From NCBI GenBank assembly GCA_002337455.1, contig DDGC01000021.1:124001-188000 (forward strand): 64,000 nt of DNA. Direction: 5' to 3'. The notes under the pieces are model-generated. The model searched no databases. It saw only the letters and a list, made by a program, of their open reading frames with translations, and was not told where the DNA came from. The stretch comes from Rhizobiales bacterium UBA1912 (GTDB lineage Bacteria; Pseudomonadota; Alphaproteobacteria; Rhizobiales; Devosiaceae). How positions within the stretch are numbered: the first letter of the stretch is position 1; every line of letters begins with the position of its first letter. This document shows positions 53,120 to 61,096 of this stretch, piece by piece. The position numbers and the translations under genes were made by a program.

Positions 53120-54378
53120 TGCTGCCCCAGCCGGCCGAGAACCGAAAGCGTCGTCTCGCCGGGCTGGCGAGTATCGCGGATTCGCTTGGCCAAAGAAACG
53201 ATGCCGGTTTCAATAGCGGCAGGATCGAGCGTTGCAAGCGGTTTGGCGTCTGGTGCGCGGTAAAGCGTCAATCGGCTGCCATCGAGCACGATGCCCGGAC
53301 GGCCCGCATGGGGGCAGCCCTTGGCGCATGTGGAGACGTGGATGTGGAACGAGCCGTCGATCAATTCGGGCGCGCCGGAATAAAACCCCTGCGCCAGTTC
53401 GGCGGCTTGAATGACGCCCGCGTCCGTATCTTCAGCGCCTGAGCAGATCGAGAGTTTTACACCGGTGGCATCGGGGCGCGTCCAATAACCGACACGAGCC
53501 AGCGCCGGCGCGAGATCGCGCAGGGTCGAGGCATCGAACCCGATAAGGACCAGCGAGCGGTCAGGCGCCGTGCGCGCTTCGCCAACGCACTGTTCACTCA
53601 TGATCTGGGCCAGATCGCGAACCTGCCGCGCCCGGACTTGCCCGAACGGCAAACCGACACGCAGGGCCGGCGCATGGCCCGAAAGGCTCAGGGGGCCGAC
53701 CATGTAACTGGCCGGGCGCACGCTGGAATGGGCAAGGGGACGCAGATTTTCGATTTTTGCGGCAATCGGCGCGGCGGCAAGGTCGCTGGCCCGGGCGCGC
53801 GGTCCTTCGGCCTGAAGGGTGTCGAGGATAATCGCCACGGCGGCGGGAACATCGACCTCATCGAGCTCGCCCAGCGTGTCGCTGCCCAATTCGAGGGCCC
53901 AGCCTTTTTGGCGGGCGATAAGGCGGATATCGGCCTTGAGCCCATCGAGCAGGATTTGCCCGCCCGTAACGAGCACGATGGAAAGCTTGGGCGAGAGCGG
54001 CCCTTGCGCAAGCGCTTCATCGCATACCGCACGCAGGGCTTCGGCCAGCGGGCGCGGATCGGCGATGGCCTTGGGATCCTCGCCGGCCAATGGGGAAATT
54101 TCGATGGCGGGCGCCGGCTGGGCGAAAATGCCGGCATCGGCCAGGGCGGTACGAAACTGCGCAGCCGACGATTCGGAAAGCCCGCGCACTTGCAGATTGC
54201 CGCGCGCCGTGACCTCGAGCAGCCCGTTGCCGTGGGTTTCCGCCGCATCGGCCAGCGCCGTGAGCTGGTCGGCGGAAAGCCCGGCTTCGGGGCGAAAGCG
54301 GGCGAGCAAGCCATCGGCCACGGGCATGGGGCTATCGAGGGTGGGGCAGGCGCCGCGCGGGGCTGGAGATGCTGTCAT
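53116..54378 (-). CDS. cobG: Precorrin-3B synthase (oxygen-dependent)
   Basis: A 420-residue protein of the sulfite/nitrite reductase fold, which uses O2 to make precorrin-3B; its presence marks the aerobic pathway. The N-terminal ferredoxin-like half domain (GLLEVTARGNLQVRGL) and the [4Fe-4S] Cys region (SICSGAED and STCAKGCPHAG) are present. It is the first gene of cobGHIJLM; a 228-bp gap with two hairpins separates it from cobF upstream on the same strand. Confidence 0.92.
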   Translation of the reverse strand: MTASPAPRGACPTLDSPMPVADGLLARFRPEAGLSADQLTALADAAETHGNGLLEVTARGNLQVRGLSESSAAQFRTALADAGIFAQPAPAIEISPLAGEDPKAIADPRPLAEALRAVCDEALAQGPLSPKLSIVLVTGGQILLDGLKADIRLIARQKGWALELGSDTLGELDEVDVPAAVAIILDTLQAEGPRARASDLAAAPIAAKIENLRPLAHSSVRPASYMVGPLSLSGHAPALRVGLPFGQVRARQVRDLAQIMSEQCVGEARTAPDRSLVLIGFDASTLRDLAPALARVGYWTRPDATGVKLSICSGAEDTDAGVIQAAELAQGFYSGAPELIDGSFHIHVSTCAKGCPHAGRPGIVLDGSRLTLYRAPDAKPLATLDPAAIETGIVSLAKRIRDTRQPGETTLSVLGRLGQQ

Positions 54379-54488
54379 GTGCGTCTCATAGCAAGCGCGG
54401 GCGGGGCGAGATAGGGGTTGGGGCCGACTTTGCTGTGGTGATCGGGGTGGCGTGGTTTAGATGGATTCCGGCACTACCCTCCATCGCT

Positions 54489-54572
54489 GTCCCGGGCTTG
54501 ATCCGGGACCCAGCAGCCTTGCCGGGTCACCGGTGGGTTTGAATCGCTGATGGACTCCGGCTTTCGCCGGAG
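54489..54572. repeat. Pair of REP-like hairpins between cobF and cobG
   Basis: Two inverted repeats: GTCCCGG-gcttgat-CCGGGAC (54489-54509) and CTCCGGC-tttc-GCCGGAG (54555-54572). The flanking text (TTGATCCGGGACC, CCGGCTTTCGCCGG) is of the kind repeated many times between genes in rhizobial genomes. They fill much of the cobF-cobG gap. No cobalamin riboswitch is recognisable here. Confidence 0.55.
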
Positions 54573-54606
54573 CAGCGAAGGGGTGGGGAAGGGCGGTGCC
54601 GTAAAC

Positions 54607-55356
54607 TCAGCTCTGCCGCAACAGATAGATGTCCATGATCCAGCCATGCCGGGCGCGGGCCGCGTCGCGGGTGGCGGAAATCTGGTCGCGGACCTCGGCA
54701 AGCGGGCCCTCGATCAGGATCTGGTCGCCCATGCCGGCGTAGGCGGCCCAGTAGATGTGGAGATTCTCAGGATCGATGCCGGCGTAAGTCTTGTTGCCGT
54801 CGAGCATGACGACAACGCTATCGGCGCCATCGGGCCATCCTGCCGCCAGCTTGCGGCCCGTGGTGATGGTCACCGGGTTGCCGATGGTGTTGAGCGGGAT
54901 CGCGAAGGCGGCGGTCAAAGCGGCAATCGCCGTGATGCCGGGGATGACTTCGAGATCGAAAGCGAGATCGGTCCTGGTCTTGACGCTTTCAAGGATGCGC
55001 AGCGTGCTGTCGTAAAGGCCGGGATCGCCCCAGACGAGCAGGGCGCCGGTGGCGTCCTCGGGGGCTTTGGAAAACATCTCGGCATAGCTCGTGGCGATCA
55101 GATCGTGCCAGTCGAACACGCGCTGGGTATAATCGCCGATCGCCTCGTTGCGGGCCGATATGGGGTATTCGACAAGCTCGTAAGGGCGCGAGATATAGCG
55201 CTCGCAGATCGTCGTGCGGATGGCGGCGAGGGCCGATTTTTCCTCTCCCTTGGTGGGAATGAAGATCACATCGGTCGTGTTGAGCGCAGCGATGGCCTGC
55301 ATGCTCAGATGTTCGGGATTGCCCGTGCCGATGCCGATGACGAACAGTTTTTTCAT
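54607..55356 (-). CDS. cobF: Precorrin-6A synthase (deacetylating)
   Basis: A 249-residue SAM-dependent methylase that methylates C1 of precorrin-5 and releases acetate to give precorrin-6A; it is found only in the aerobic pathway. It starts KKLFVIGIGTGNPEHLSMQAI and has LVWGDPGLYDSTLRIL and the VIPGITAIAALTAAFAIPLN region. The ATG at 55356 is chosen because the tetrapyrrole-methylase fold begins there; a longer in-frame reading to 55647 is not supported. Same strand as cobG, gap filled by repeats. Confidence 0.92.
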   Translation of the reverse strand: MKKLFVIGIGTGNPEHLSMQAIAALNTTDVIFIPTKGEEKSALAAIRTTICERYISRPYELVEYPISARNEAIGDYTQRVFDWHDLIATSYAEMFSKAPEDATGALLVWGDPGLYDSTLRILESVKTRTDLAFDLEVIPGITAIAALTAAFAIPLNTIGNPVTITTGRKLAAGWPDGADSVVVMLDGNKTYAGIDPENLHIYWAAYAGMGDQILIEGPLAEVRDQISATRDAARARHGWIMDIYLLRQS

Positions 55357-55469
55357 TGCTGCCTTAGAGCACGGGACAGGGTCTGCGGCAAAGATGGCGT
55401 TGGCGATAAACGAAAATTTTGCTCTCCGGGACTTGTGCGGGTGGGCGCCAATCGTTAGATGAGGTGTCT

Positions 55470-55498
55470 TCCGCGTTTCATCCGGCGCGGATTTTTTT
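55470..55498 (+). terminator. Intrinsic-terminator-like hairpin in the leader of the polyamine decarboxylase gene
   Basis: TCCGCG-N10-CGCGGA followed at once by seven T. No plus-strand gene lies upstream, since cobF is divergent, so a simple end-of-gene terminator is not needed here. It sits 65 bp before the start codon. A smaller hairpin, CCTCG-TAAT-CGGGG (55525-55538), follows just before the AAGGAGG site. Attenuation is the obvious hypothesis. Confidence 0.5.
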
Positions 55499-55562
55499 AT
55501 GGCCCTACGGCTTATCGCTCTCATCCTCGTAATCGGGGACCAAGGAGGTTCGAACGCAAGAA

Positions 55563-56669
55563 TTGACGCTACAGACACCTTATTATCTGCTCGACAAATC
55601 GGTACTTCTCCGAAATCTGGAAAAAATATCGTATTTGCGTCAGGCATCCGGCGTCAAATGCGTGCTTGCGCTCAAGGCCTTCGCGACATGGTCTGTCTTC
55701 GACATCATGTCCGAGCACATGGACGGCACGACCTCCTCATCGCTCAATGAACTCAAACTCGGCCGCCAAAAATTCGGCGGCGAGACCCATGCCTATTCGG
55801 TGGCGTGGGCCGATCATGAGATCGATGAAGCCATCGACAATTGCGACAAGATCATCTTCAACTCGGTCAACCAGCTCGAGCGCTATGCCGATAAGGCGCA
55901 AGCGCAGGGCAAGGCGATCGGGTTGCGCCTCAATCCGGGTGTGTCCCACTCCCATTTTATTCTCGCCGACCCGGCGCGGCCCTTTTCGCGGCTGGGCGAG
56001 TGGGACATGGAGCGGGTCAAGCCCGTACTGGACCGTATCTCGGGCGTGATGTTCCACTTCAACTGTGAGAATGACGAGTACGACAGCCTCGATACGCTGC
56101 TGAAGACCATTGAAGAGCGCTACGGCGAAATTCTCCATGGCCTGGAATGGGTTAGCCTTGGCGGCGGAATCCGTTTCACAAATGATGACTACCCGATCGA
56201 CAGGCTTGCCGCGCGGCTCAAGGGTATGAGCGAGCGCTATGGCATCCAGCTCTACCTGGAGCCGGGGGAGGCCTCGGTCACAAAGTCGACCACTTTGGAA
56301 GTTTCCGTGCTGGACGTCGTCTATAACGGCAAGCACGTTGCTATCGTTGACTCATCGACCGAAGCGCATATGCTCGATCTGTTGACCTATAGCGAATATA
56401 CCAGCGTGGCCCCCAATACCGGGCCGCACACGTATATTGTCTGCGGCAAAACTTGCCTTGCCGGAGACATTTTTGGAGAGTTCCAGTTCCCCCATGAGCT
56501 CAAGGCCGGGGACCGAATTTCGTTCCTCGATGCTGGCGGCTACACCATGGTCAAGAAGAACTGGTTCAACGGGGTCCAGATGCCGTCAATAGCGGTACGT
56601 CACCTGGACGGGCAAGTGGAACTCGTAAAAGAGTTCACGTTTGAGGACTACGCGCAGAGCCTGTCGTAA
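55563..56669 (+). CDS. nspC: Carboxynorspermidine/carboxyspermidine decarboxylase
   Basis: A 368-residue PLP enzyme of the alanine-racemase-fold decarboxylases. It decarboxylates carboxyspermidine (or carboxynorspermidine) to spermidine. PLP-site Lys in the segment VLALKAFATWSVF (about residue 38), the GGGI-type loop SLGGGIRFTN, the C-terminal catalytic Cys in VCGKTCLAGD and the closing LDAGGYTMVKKNWFNG. Start codon is TTG at 55563, aligned with how family members begin (TPYYLLDK); AAGGAGG is 14 nt away, which is long. Pairs with the dehydrogenase downstream. Confidence 0.92.
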   Translation: MTLQTPYYLLDKSVLLRNLEKISYLRQASGVKCVLALKAFATWSVFDIMSEHMDGTTSSSLNELKLGRQKFGGETHAYSVAWADHEIDEAIDNCDKIIFNSVNQLERYADKAQAQGKAIGLRLNPGVSHSHFILADPARPFSRLGEWDMERVKPVLDRISGVMFHFNCENDEYDSLDTLLKTIEERYGEILHGLEWVSLGGGIRFTNDDYPIDRLAARLKGMSERYGIQLYLEPGEASVTKSTTLEVSVLDVVYNGKHVAIVDSSTEAHMLDLLTYSEYTSVAPNTGPHTYIVCGKTCLAGDIFGEFQFPHELKAGDRISFLDAGGYTMVKKNWFNGVQMPSIAVRHLDGQVELVKEFTFEDYAQSLS

Positions 56670-56741
56670 CCTGGGGTGAGATCCCGATTTCGAACAGCGT
56701 GCGTAGCTTGGTTCAACCTCTGAAAAGGTGTTTCGTGACAA

Positions 56742-58034
56742 TTGAAAAAGAACGTACTGATTATCGGTGCTGGAGGTGTGGCGCAGGTCGTCGCCCATAA
56801 GGCTGCAATGGCAAACGACGTGCTGGGCGATATCCATATCGCGTCGCGCACGCTGGACAAATGCCAGGCCATCGTTTCGAGCGTGCTCGAAAAGAAGTCC
56901 CTCAAAAAGCCCGGTATTATCGAAGCCCATCGTCTCGATGCGCTCGATATCGACGCGACTAAGGCGCTGATCGCCAAGACACGGTCGCAGATCGTCATAA
57001 ATGTCGGCTCCGCCTTCATCAACATGAGCGTGCTCGAAGCATGCATCCAGACGGGTGCTGCCTATATCGACACGGCCATCCATGAAGACCCCGAAAAGAT
57101 TTGTGAGACGCCGCCCTGGTATTCCAATTACGAATGGAAGCGGCGCGAGCGGTGCGAGAAGGCCGGGGTGACGGCAATCCTGGGCGCCGGGTTTGATCCC
57201 GGTGTGGTCAACGCCTATGCGGCGCTGGCGGTGGACGAATATTTCGACACGGTCGATTCAATCGATATCATAGACATCAATGCAGGTTCGCACGGCAAGT
57301 ATTTTGCCACGAACTTCGACCCCGAGATCAACTTCCGCGAGTTTACCGGCGTTGTCTATTCCTGGCAGGACAGCCAGTGGCAGACCAACAAGATGTTCGA
57401 GATCTCCCGCACCGACGATCTGCCGGTCGTGGGCTCGCACACCTCGTACCTGTCCGGTCACGATGAGCTCCATTCGCTCTCGCGCAATCTCGACGTGCCC
57501 GATATCCGCTTCTGGATGGGGTTCGGCGAGCACTACATCAACGTCTTTACCGTGCTCAACTCGCTCGGCCTGCTCTCCGAGCAGCCGGTGACGACGGCCG
57601 AAGGGCTTGAAGTCGTGCCGCTCAAGCTGGTCAAGGCCGTGTTGCCCGATCCCTCGTCGCTCGCCCCCAATTATGAGGGCAAGACGTGCATCGGCGATCT
57701 GGTCAAAGGCACCAAGGACGGCGAGGACCGAGAGGTCTTCATCTATAACGTCGCCGACCACAGGCAAGCCTATAACGAGGTGGGCAGCCAGGGCATTTCC
57801 TATACGGCCGGCGTGCCGCCGGTCGCCGCGGCGATCCTGGTCGCCAAAGGCACCTGGGACTGCCACAAGATGGTCAATATCGAAGAACTGCCCCCGCAGC
57901 CGTTCCTCGGTTTGCTCAACAAGATGGGTCTTCAGACCTCGATCCGCGACGAAAACGGCGAACGCGACCTCTCGTTCGAAGGCTGGACCCCTCCGGAAGC
58001 CGCCATTGCCGGCAAAATTGCCAGCAAGCGCTGA
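56742..58034 (+). CDS. Carboxynorspermidine/carboxyspermidine dehydrogenase (saccharopine dehydrogenase family)
   Basis: A 430-residue NADPH enzyme that joins aspartate semialdehyde with putrescine or diaminopropane to make the carboxy-polyamine used by the preceding decarboxylase. N-terminal nucleotide site VLIIGAGGVAQVVAHKAA; mid-region GFDPGVVNAYA; C-terminal YTAGVPPVAAAILVAKG. Again a TTG start (56742), with AAAGG about 13 nt before it. Gap to nspC is 72 bp; a strong terminator follows, so the two genes form a complete unit. Confidence 0.9.
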   Translation: MKKNVLIIGAGGVAQVVAHKAAMANDVLGDIHIASRTLDKCQAIVSSVLEKKSLKKPGIIEAHRLDALDIDATKALIAKTRSQIVINVGSAFINMSVLEACIQTGAAYIDTAIHEDPEKICETPPWYSNYEWKRRERCEKAGVTAILGAGFDPGVVNAYAALAVDEYFDTVDSIDIIDINAGSHGKYFATNFDPEINFREFTGVVYSWQDSQWQTNKMFEISRTDDLPVVGSHTSYLSGHDELHSLSRNLDVPDIRFWMGFGEHYINVFTVLNSLGLLSEQPVTTAEGLEVVPLKLVKAVLPDPSSLAPNYEGKTCIGDLVKGTKDGEDREVFIYNVADHRQAYNEVGSQGISYTAGVPPVAAAILVAKGTWDCHKMVNIEELPPQPFLGLLNKMGLQTSIRDENGERDLSFEGWTPPEAAIAGKIASKR

Positions 58035-58056
58035 GATCGCAAACGATACGATCGGA

Positions 58057-58086
58057 AAAGGGCTCGCTACGGCGGGCCCTTTTTTT
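58057..58086 (+). terminator. Intrinsic terminator after the polyamine genes
   Basis: Eleven-bp stem AAAGGGCTCGC / GCGGGCCCTTT (one G-T pair) with loop TACG and a continuing T run. Confidence 0.9.
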
Positions 58087-58270
58087 GGGAGTGCAACCCG
58101 GCACAGCATTGAAGCTGTTCTGTTGGCCGTCGAGCAGATCGCCGAGTGACCGATTGGGCATGGGGGGTATCGCCGCTTGTGACTGGTTGGCGGGCAAAAT
58201 ACCCCTATTGTCGGGCCACTTAGTATTACGGATGCGAATATGGTAGAAAGTTGCAGGAGAGGACGAGGCC

Positions 58271-59071
58271 ATGAATGAAATGGTAACCAGCCCGCCGCCC
58301 CGCTCGGGCATCGTGCAATCGATCGACCGGGCCATGGCCATCCTCGAAGTGCTCGGCGAGGATGAGGAAGGCTATCGCCTGACCGATCTCGCCAGGCGCA
58401 CCGGCCTTTCCGTTTCCACAGTGCACCGGCTGCTGACCACGCTCGAACAGCGGCGCTTCGTGCAGTTCGACCGCTCCGATGGCATGTGGCATGTCGGGCG
58501 CGGAGCCTTCACGGTTGGCTCCGCCTTTGTGCGGCAGCGCAATTTCGTGGCACCGGCCTTGCCCCTTCTGCGCCGTCTGCGCGACCAGACGCGCGAAACG
58601 GTCAATCTCGGCGTGGTCGATGACGGGGAGGTCGTGGTGCTGACCCAGATCGAAAGCCGCGAAATCATGCGCGCCATAACCAGGGTCGGGGGCAGGGCGC
58701 CTGTGGTCAATTCCGGGATGGGCAAGGCGATCCTCGCCAGCTATCCCGACGCCGATGTCGACGCTGCGATTTCCCGGCACGGGCTGCGCAAGGCCACGGA
58801 AAAATCGATCACCAAAGCACCGGCGCTCCGCGCCGACATCGCCGCTATCCGCGAGCGCGGTTATGCGCTGGACGACGAGGAGTTCGTCACTGGCCTCAGG
58901 TGCGCCGCCGCCGTCGTCTATAACGCCCAGGCCGAAGCGCTTTGCGCGATTTCGATTTCAGGGCTTGCGGTGCGTGTGAGCGACGAGCGGCTGCATGTGC
59001 TCGGTCGGCTGATCGCCGAGGCGGCCAAGGAACTGACGCTCGTTTTGGGCGGGCAATTGCCGGCCAGGTGA
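58271..59071 (+). CDS. IclR family transcriptional regulator
   Basis: A 266-residue regulator: N-terminal winged helix (about residues 15-70; LTDLARRTGLSVSTVHRLLTTLE) and C-terminal GAF-like ligand domain (from about 85) with the usual VNSGMGKAILA and GYALDDEEFVTGLRCAAA, the latter holding a ligand-site Cys. Such proteins sense small carboxylic acids. No divergent target gene lies next to it; the gamma-glutamyltransferase gene is convergent. Target and ligand are unknown. Confidence 0.9.
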   Translation: MNEMVTSPPPRSGIVQSIDRAMAILEVLGEDEEGYRLTDLARRTGLSVSTVHRLLTTLEQRRFVQFDRSDGMWHVGRGAFTVGSAFVRQRNFVAPALPLLRRLRDQTRETVNLGVVDDGEVVVLTQIESREIMRAITRVGGRAPVVNSGMGKAILASYPDADVDAAISRHGLRKATEKSITKAPALRADIAAIRERGYALDDEEFVTGLRCAAAVVYNAQAEALCAISISGLAVRVSDERLHVLGRLIAEAAKELTLVLGGQLPAR

Positions 59072-59072
59072 G

Positions 59073-59094
59073 GCGGCGCCCGAAAGGGCGCCGC
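59073..59094. terminator. Hairpin between convergent iclR and ggt genes
   Basis: Perfect 9-bp stem GCGGCGCCC / GGGCGCCGC around GAAA, directly after the IclR stop and 8 bp from the ggt stop. No T run on either side. Confidence 0.5.
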
Positions 59095-59102
59095 GCCAAG
59101 AG

Positions 59103-60833
59103 CTATTCGCCCATCACGACACCTTCGCGGCGCTTGTCGGCGGCACCGACCAGGCCTTCATCGGTGATGGCGATGACGTGCAGGCCGGAGTTGAGGTTGG
59201 TGACATTGACCTCATGTCCCAGAGCTTCGAGACCGGCAGCCAGTTCAGCAGAACCTTCACCCTCTTCGATATTGGTGCGGCCATTGAAATTGGTCACATG
59301 CGGCAGGTCGATGGCCTCTTGAGGGTCCATGCCCCAATCGAGCATCGAGACCAGCGATAGGGCCGTATAGTGGATGATCGCCGCACCGCCGGGGCTGCCG
59401 GTCAAAAGCACCGGAGCATCGTTCTCAAAGACGATGGTCGGGGCCATTGACGAGCGTGGACGCTTGCCGGGTTCGACCCGGTTGGCGATGGGGGCACCAT
59501 CGGCTTCCGGCGCGAACGAGAAGTCGGTCAGCTCGTTGTTGAGCAGATAGCCGCGGGTCATGACCCGGCTGCCGAAACCGCTTTCGATGGTCGTTGTCGC
59601 AGAGATCGCATTGCCTTCGGCATCGACGATGACGAAATGCGAGGTCCCGGCACGCGGACGCTCGATGTCCGAGGCGAGAAATGCCTCGTCCCATCCCGGA
59701 GGAACGCCGGGGGAGGCTGCGCCCATCGAGGCTTCGGGATCGATCAGCGCACTGCGTTCGGCCAGATAGCCATCATCAAGATAGCCTTCGGGGATATCGA
59801 CGAAGTCGCTATCGCCCAGATAGAGCCCCCGATCTGCAAAGGCCAGCCGCGAAGCTTCGGCAAACAGGTGCCGGAATTCGACCCCATCTTCCATTGCGCC
59901 GATGTCGAACGGTTCGAGTACGCCCATGATCTGGCCGACGGCCAGCGCACCCGAGGAGGGTGGGCCCATGCCGCAGACTTCATAGCCGCGATAATCCATG
60001 CAGACCGGATCGCGTACCACCACCTCATAGGCTGCCAGATCCTCCATGGTGAGGATGCCCGGATTGATATTGGTGTTGAGCGCCGCGACGATATCCTCGG
60101 CAATCTCGCCAGTATAGAACGGCGCAGCGCCCTCGGCCGCGTAGAGCTTGAGCGTATCGGCATAAGCCTGATTGGTCAGCGTCGAGCCTTCTGCAATCGG
60201 TTCGCCGCCGGGCAGGAAATACTCGGACGCTTCAACGAAGGTATCGAGGCCAGTGGCGCCGGCAACCGAGTCCGCCATCCGCTGGGTGACGGTGAAGCCG
60301 TCTTCGGCAGTGTCGATGGCGGGCTGCAGCAGTTCGGCCCAATCCATGCTGCCGTGATCGGTATGGAGCGTTTCGAGCAGCATCGGCGTCCCGGGCACGC
60401 CGGCCGACCGTCCACCGACAACAGCGTCCATGAAGCCCATGGTTTCGCCGTTCTCGTCGAGCCAGTAGTCGCCATCGGCGGCCAGCGGCGCCTTTTCGCG
60501 CGCGTCGTAAGTGGTCAATTCGCTGGTCGCTGCGTCCCAGTAGAGCAGGAACGCTCCACCGCCGAGCCCCGAGCTCTGCGGCTCGACCAGCCCGAGCATT
60601 GTCTGGACGGCAACTGCGGCGTCGGCCGCCGAACCGCCTGCGGCCAGAACATCATAACCGGCCTGGGTGGCCAGCGGGTGTGCTGAAGCGATCATGAAAT
60701 CCTCAGCGATCACGGATTCGTTATCGGCAATGGCTGTCGTATCTTCGGGCTGGGGAACGTCCTGTGCCCAGACGGGTACTGATGAAAGGAGAGCGGCGGA
60801 GAGCAAGGCTCCGCCGTGACGTAGAACATGCAT
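59103..60833 (-). CDS. ggt: Gamma-glutamyltransferase
   Basis: A 576-residue periplasmic N-terminal-nucleophile hydrolase that cleaves the gamma-glutamyl bond of glutathione and its conjugates. Signal peptide (about residues 1-24, ends VWAQD). The precursor cuts itself before the nucleophile T397 (RAGTSHFVIVD), giving large and small subunits; GSPGGAAIIHYT is the oxyanion region. ATG at 60833 has GAGG 6 nt upstream; the ATG at 60845 sits right on an AAAGG and is less likely. It could feed glutathione-derived amino acids to the cell. Confidence 0.92.
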   Translation of the reverse strand: MHVLRHGGALLSAALLSSVPVWAQDVPQPEDTTAIADNESVIAEDFMIASAHPLATQAGYDVLAAGGSAADAAVAVQTMLGLVEPQSSGLGGGAFLLYWDAATSELTTYDAREKAPLAADGDYWLDENGETMGFMDAVVGGRSAGVPGTPMLLETLHTDHGSMDWAELLQPAIDTAEDGFTVTQRMADSVAGATGLDTFVEASEYFLPGGEPIAEGSTLTNQAYADTLKLYAAEGAAPFYTGEIAEDIVAALNTNINPGILTMEDLAAYEVVVRDPVCMDYRGYEVCGMGPPSSGALAVGQIMGVLEPFDIGAMEDGVEFRHLFAEASRLAFADRGLYLGDSDFVDIPEGYLDDGYLAERSALIDPEASMGAASPGVPPGWDEAFLASDIERPRAGTSHFVIVDAEGNAISATTTIESGFGSRVMTRGYLLNNELTDFSFAPEADGAPIANRVEPGKRPRSSMAPTIVFENDAPVLLTGSPGGAAIIHYTALSLVSMLDWGMDPQEAIDLPHVTNFNGRTNIEEGEGSAELAAGLEALGHEVNVTNLNSGLHVIAITDEGLVGAADKRREGVVMGE

Positions 60834-61096
60834 GATAATCCTCATCCTTTGGTTCGGGCCGCTTGGCCTCCCCCAAGACGGCGCAGCCCGGTTCTAGTGT
60901 GGCTGTCCCGGGGGTCAGCGCGTTCAGTCAATTCCGATATGGGGGGCAGGGCAAGTGTTATTCGCCCGTCGTGCGCTTCCGGAATAAAAGGATTGAAATC
61001 CGACGGGTTGACTTTCGTTTTCAACAGGCAGATTCAACACGGCCTAATTTTGCGTGCACGCTGGAGCGGCGGGCCCGCCAGACCAAGAGATATCCA

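Noticed and set aside
54379..55562. Cobalamin riboswitch near cobG or cobF
   Set aside because: No B12-box-like conserved core could be recognised; only REP-like hairpins and the nspC leader are present.
55499..55750. 83-codon frame starting with a hydrophobic stretch just after the leader terminator of nspC
   Set aside because: It runs into nspC in another frame and has no good ribosome site. A shorter leader peptide is not excluded, but nothing supports it.
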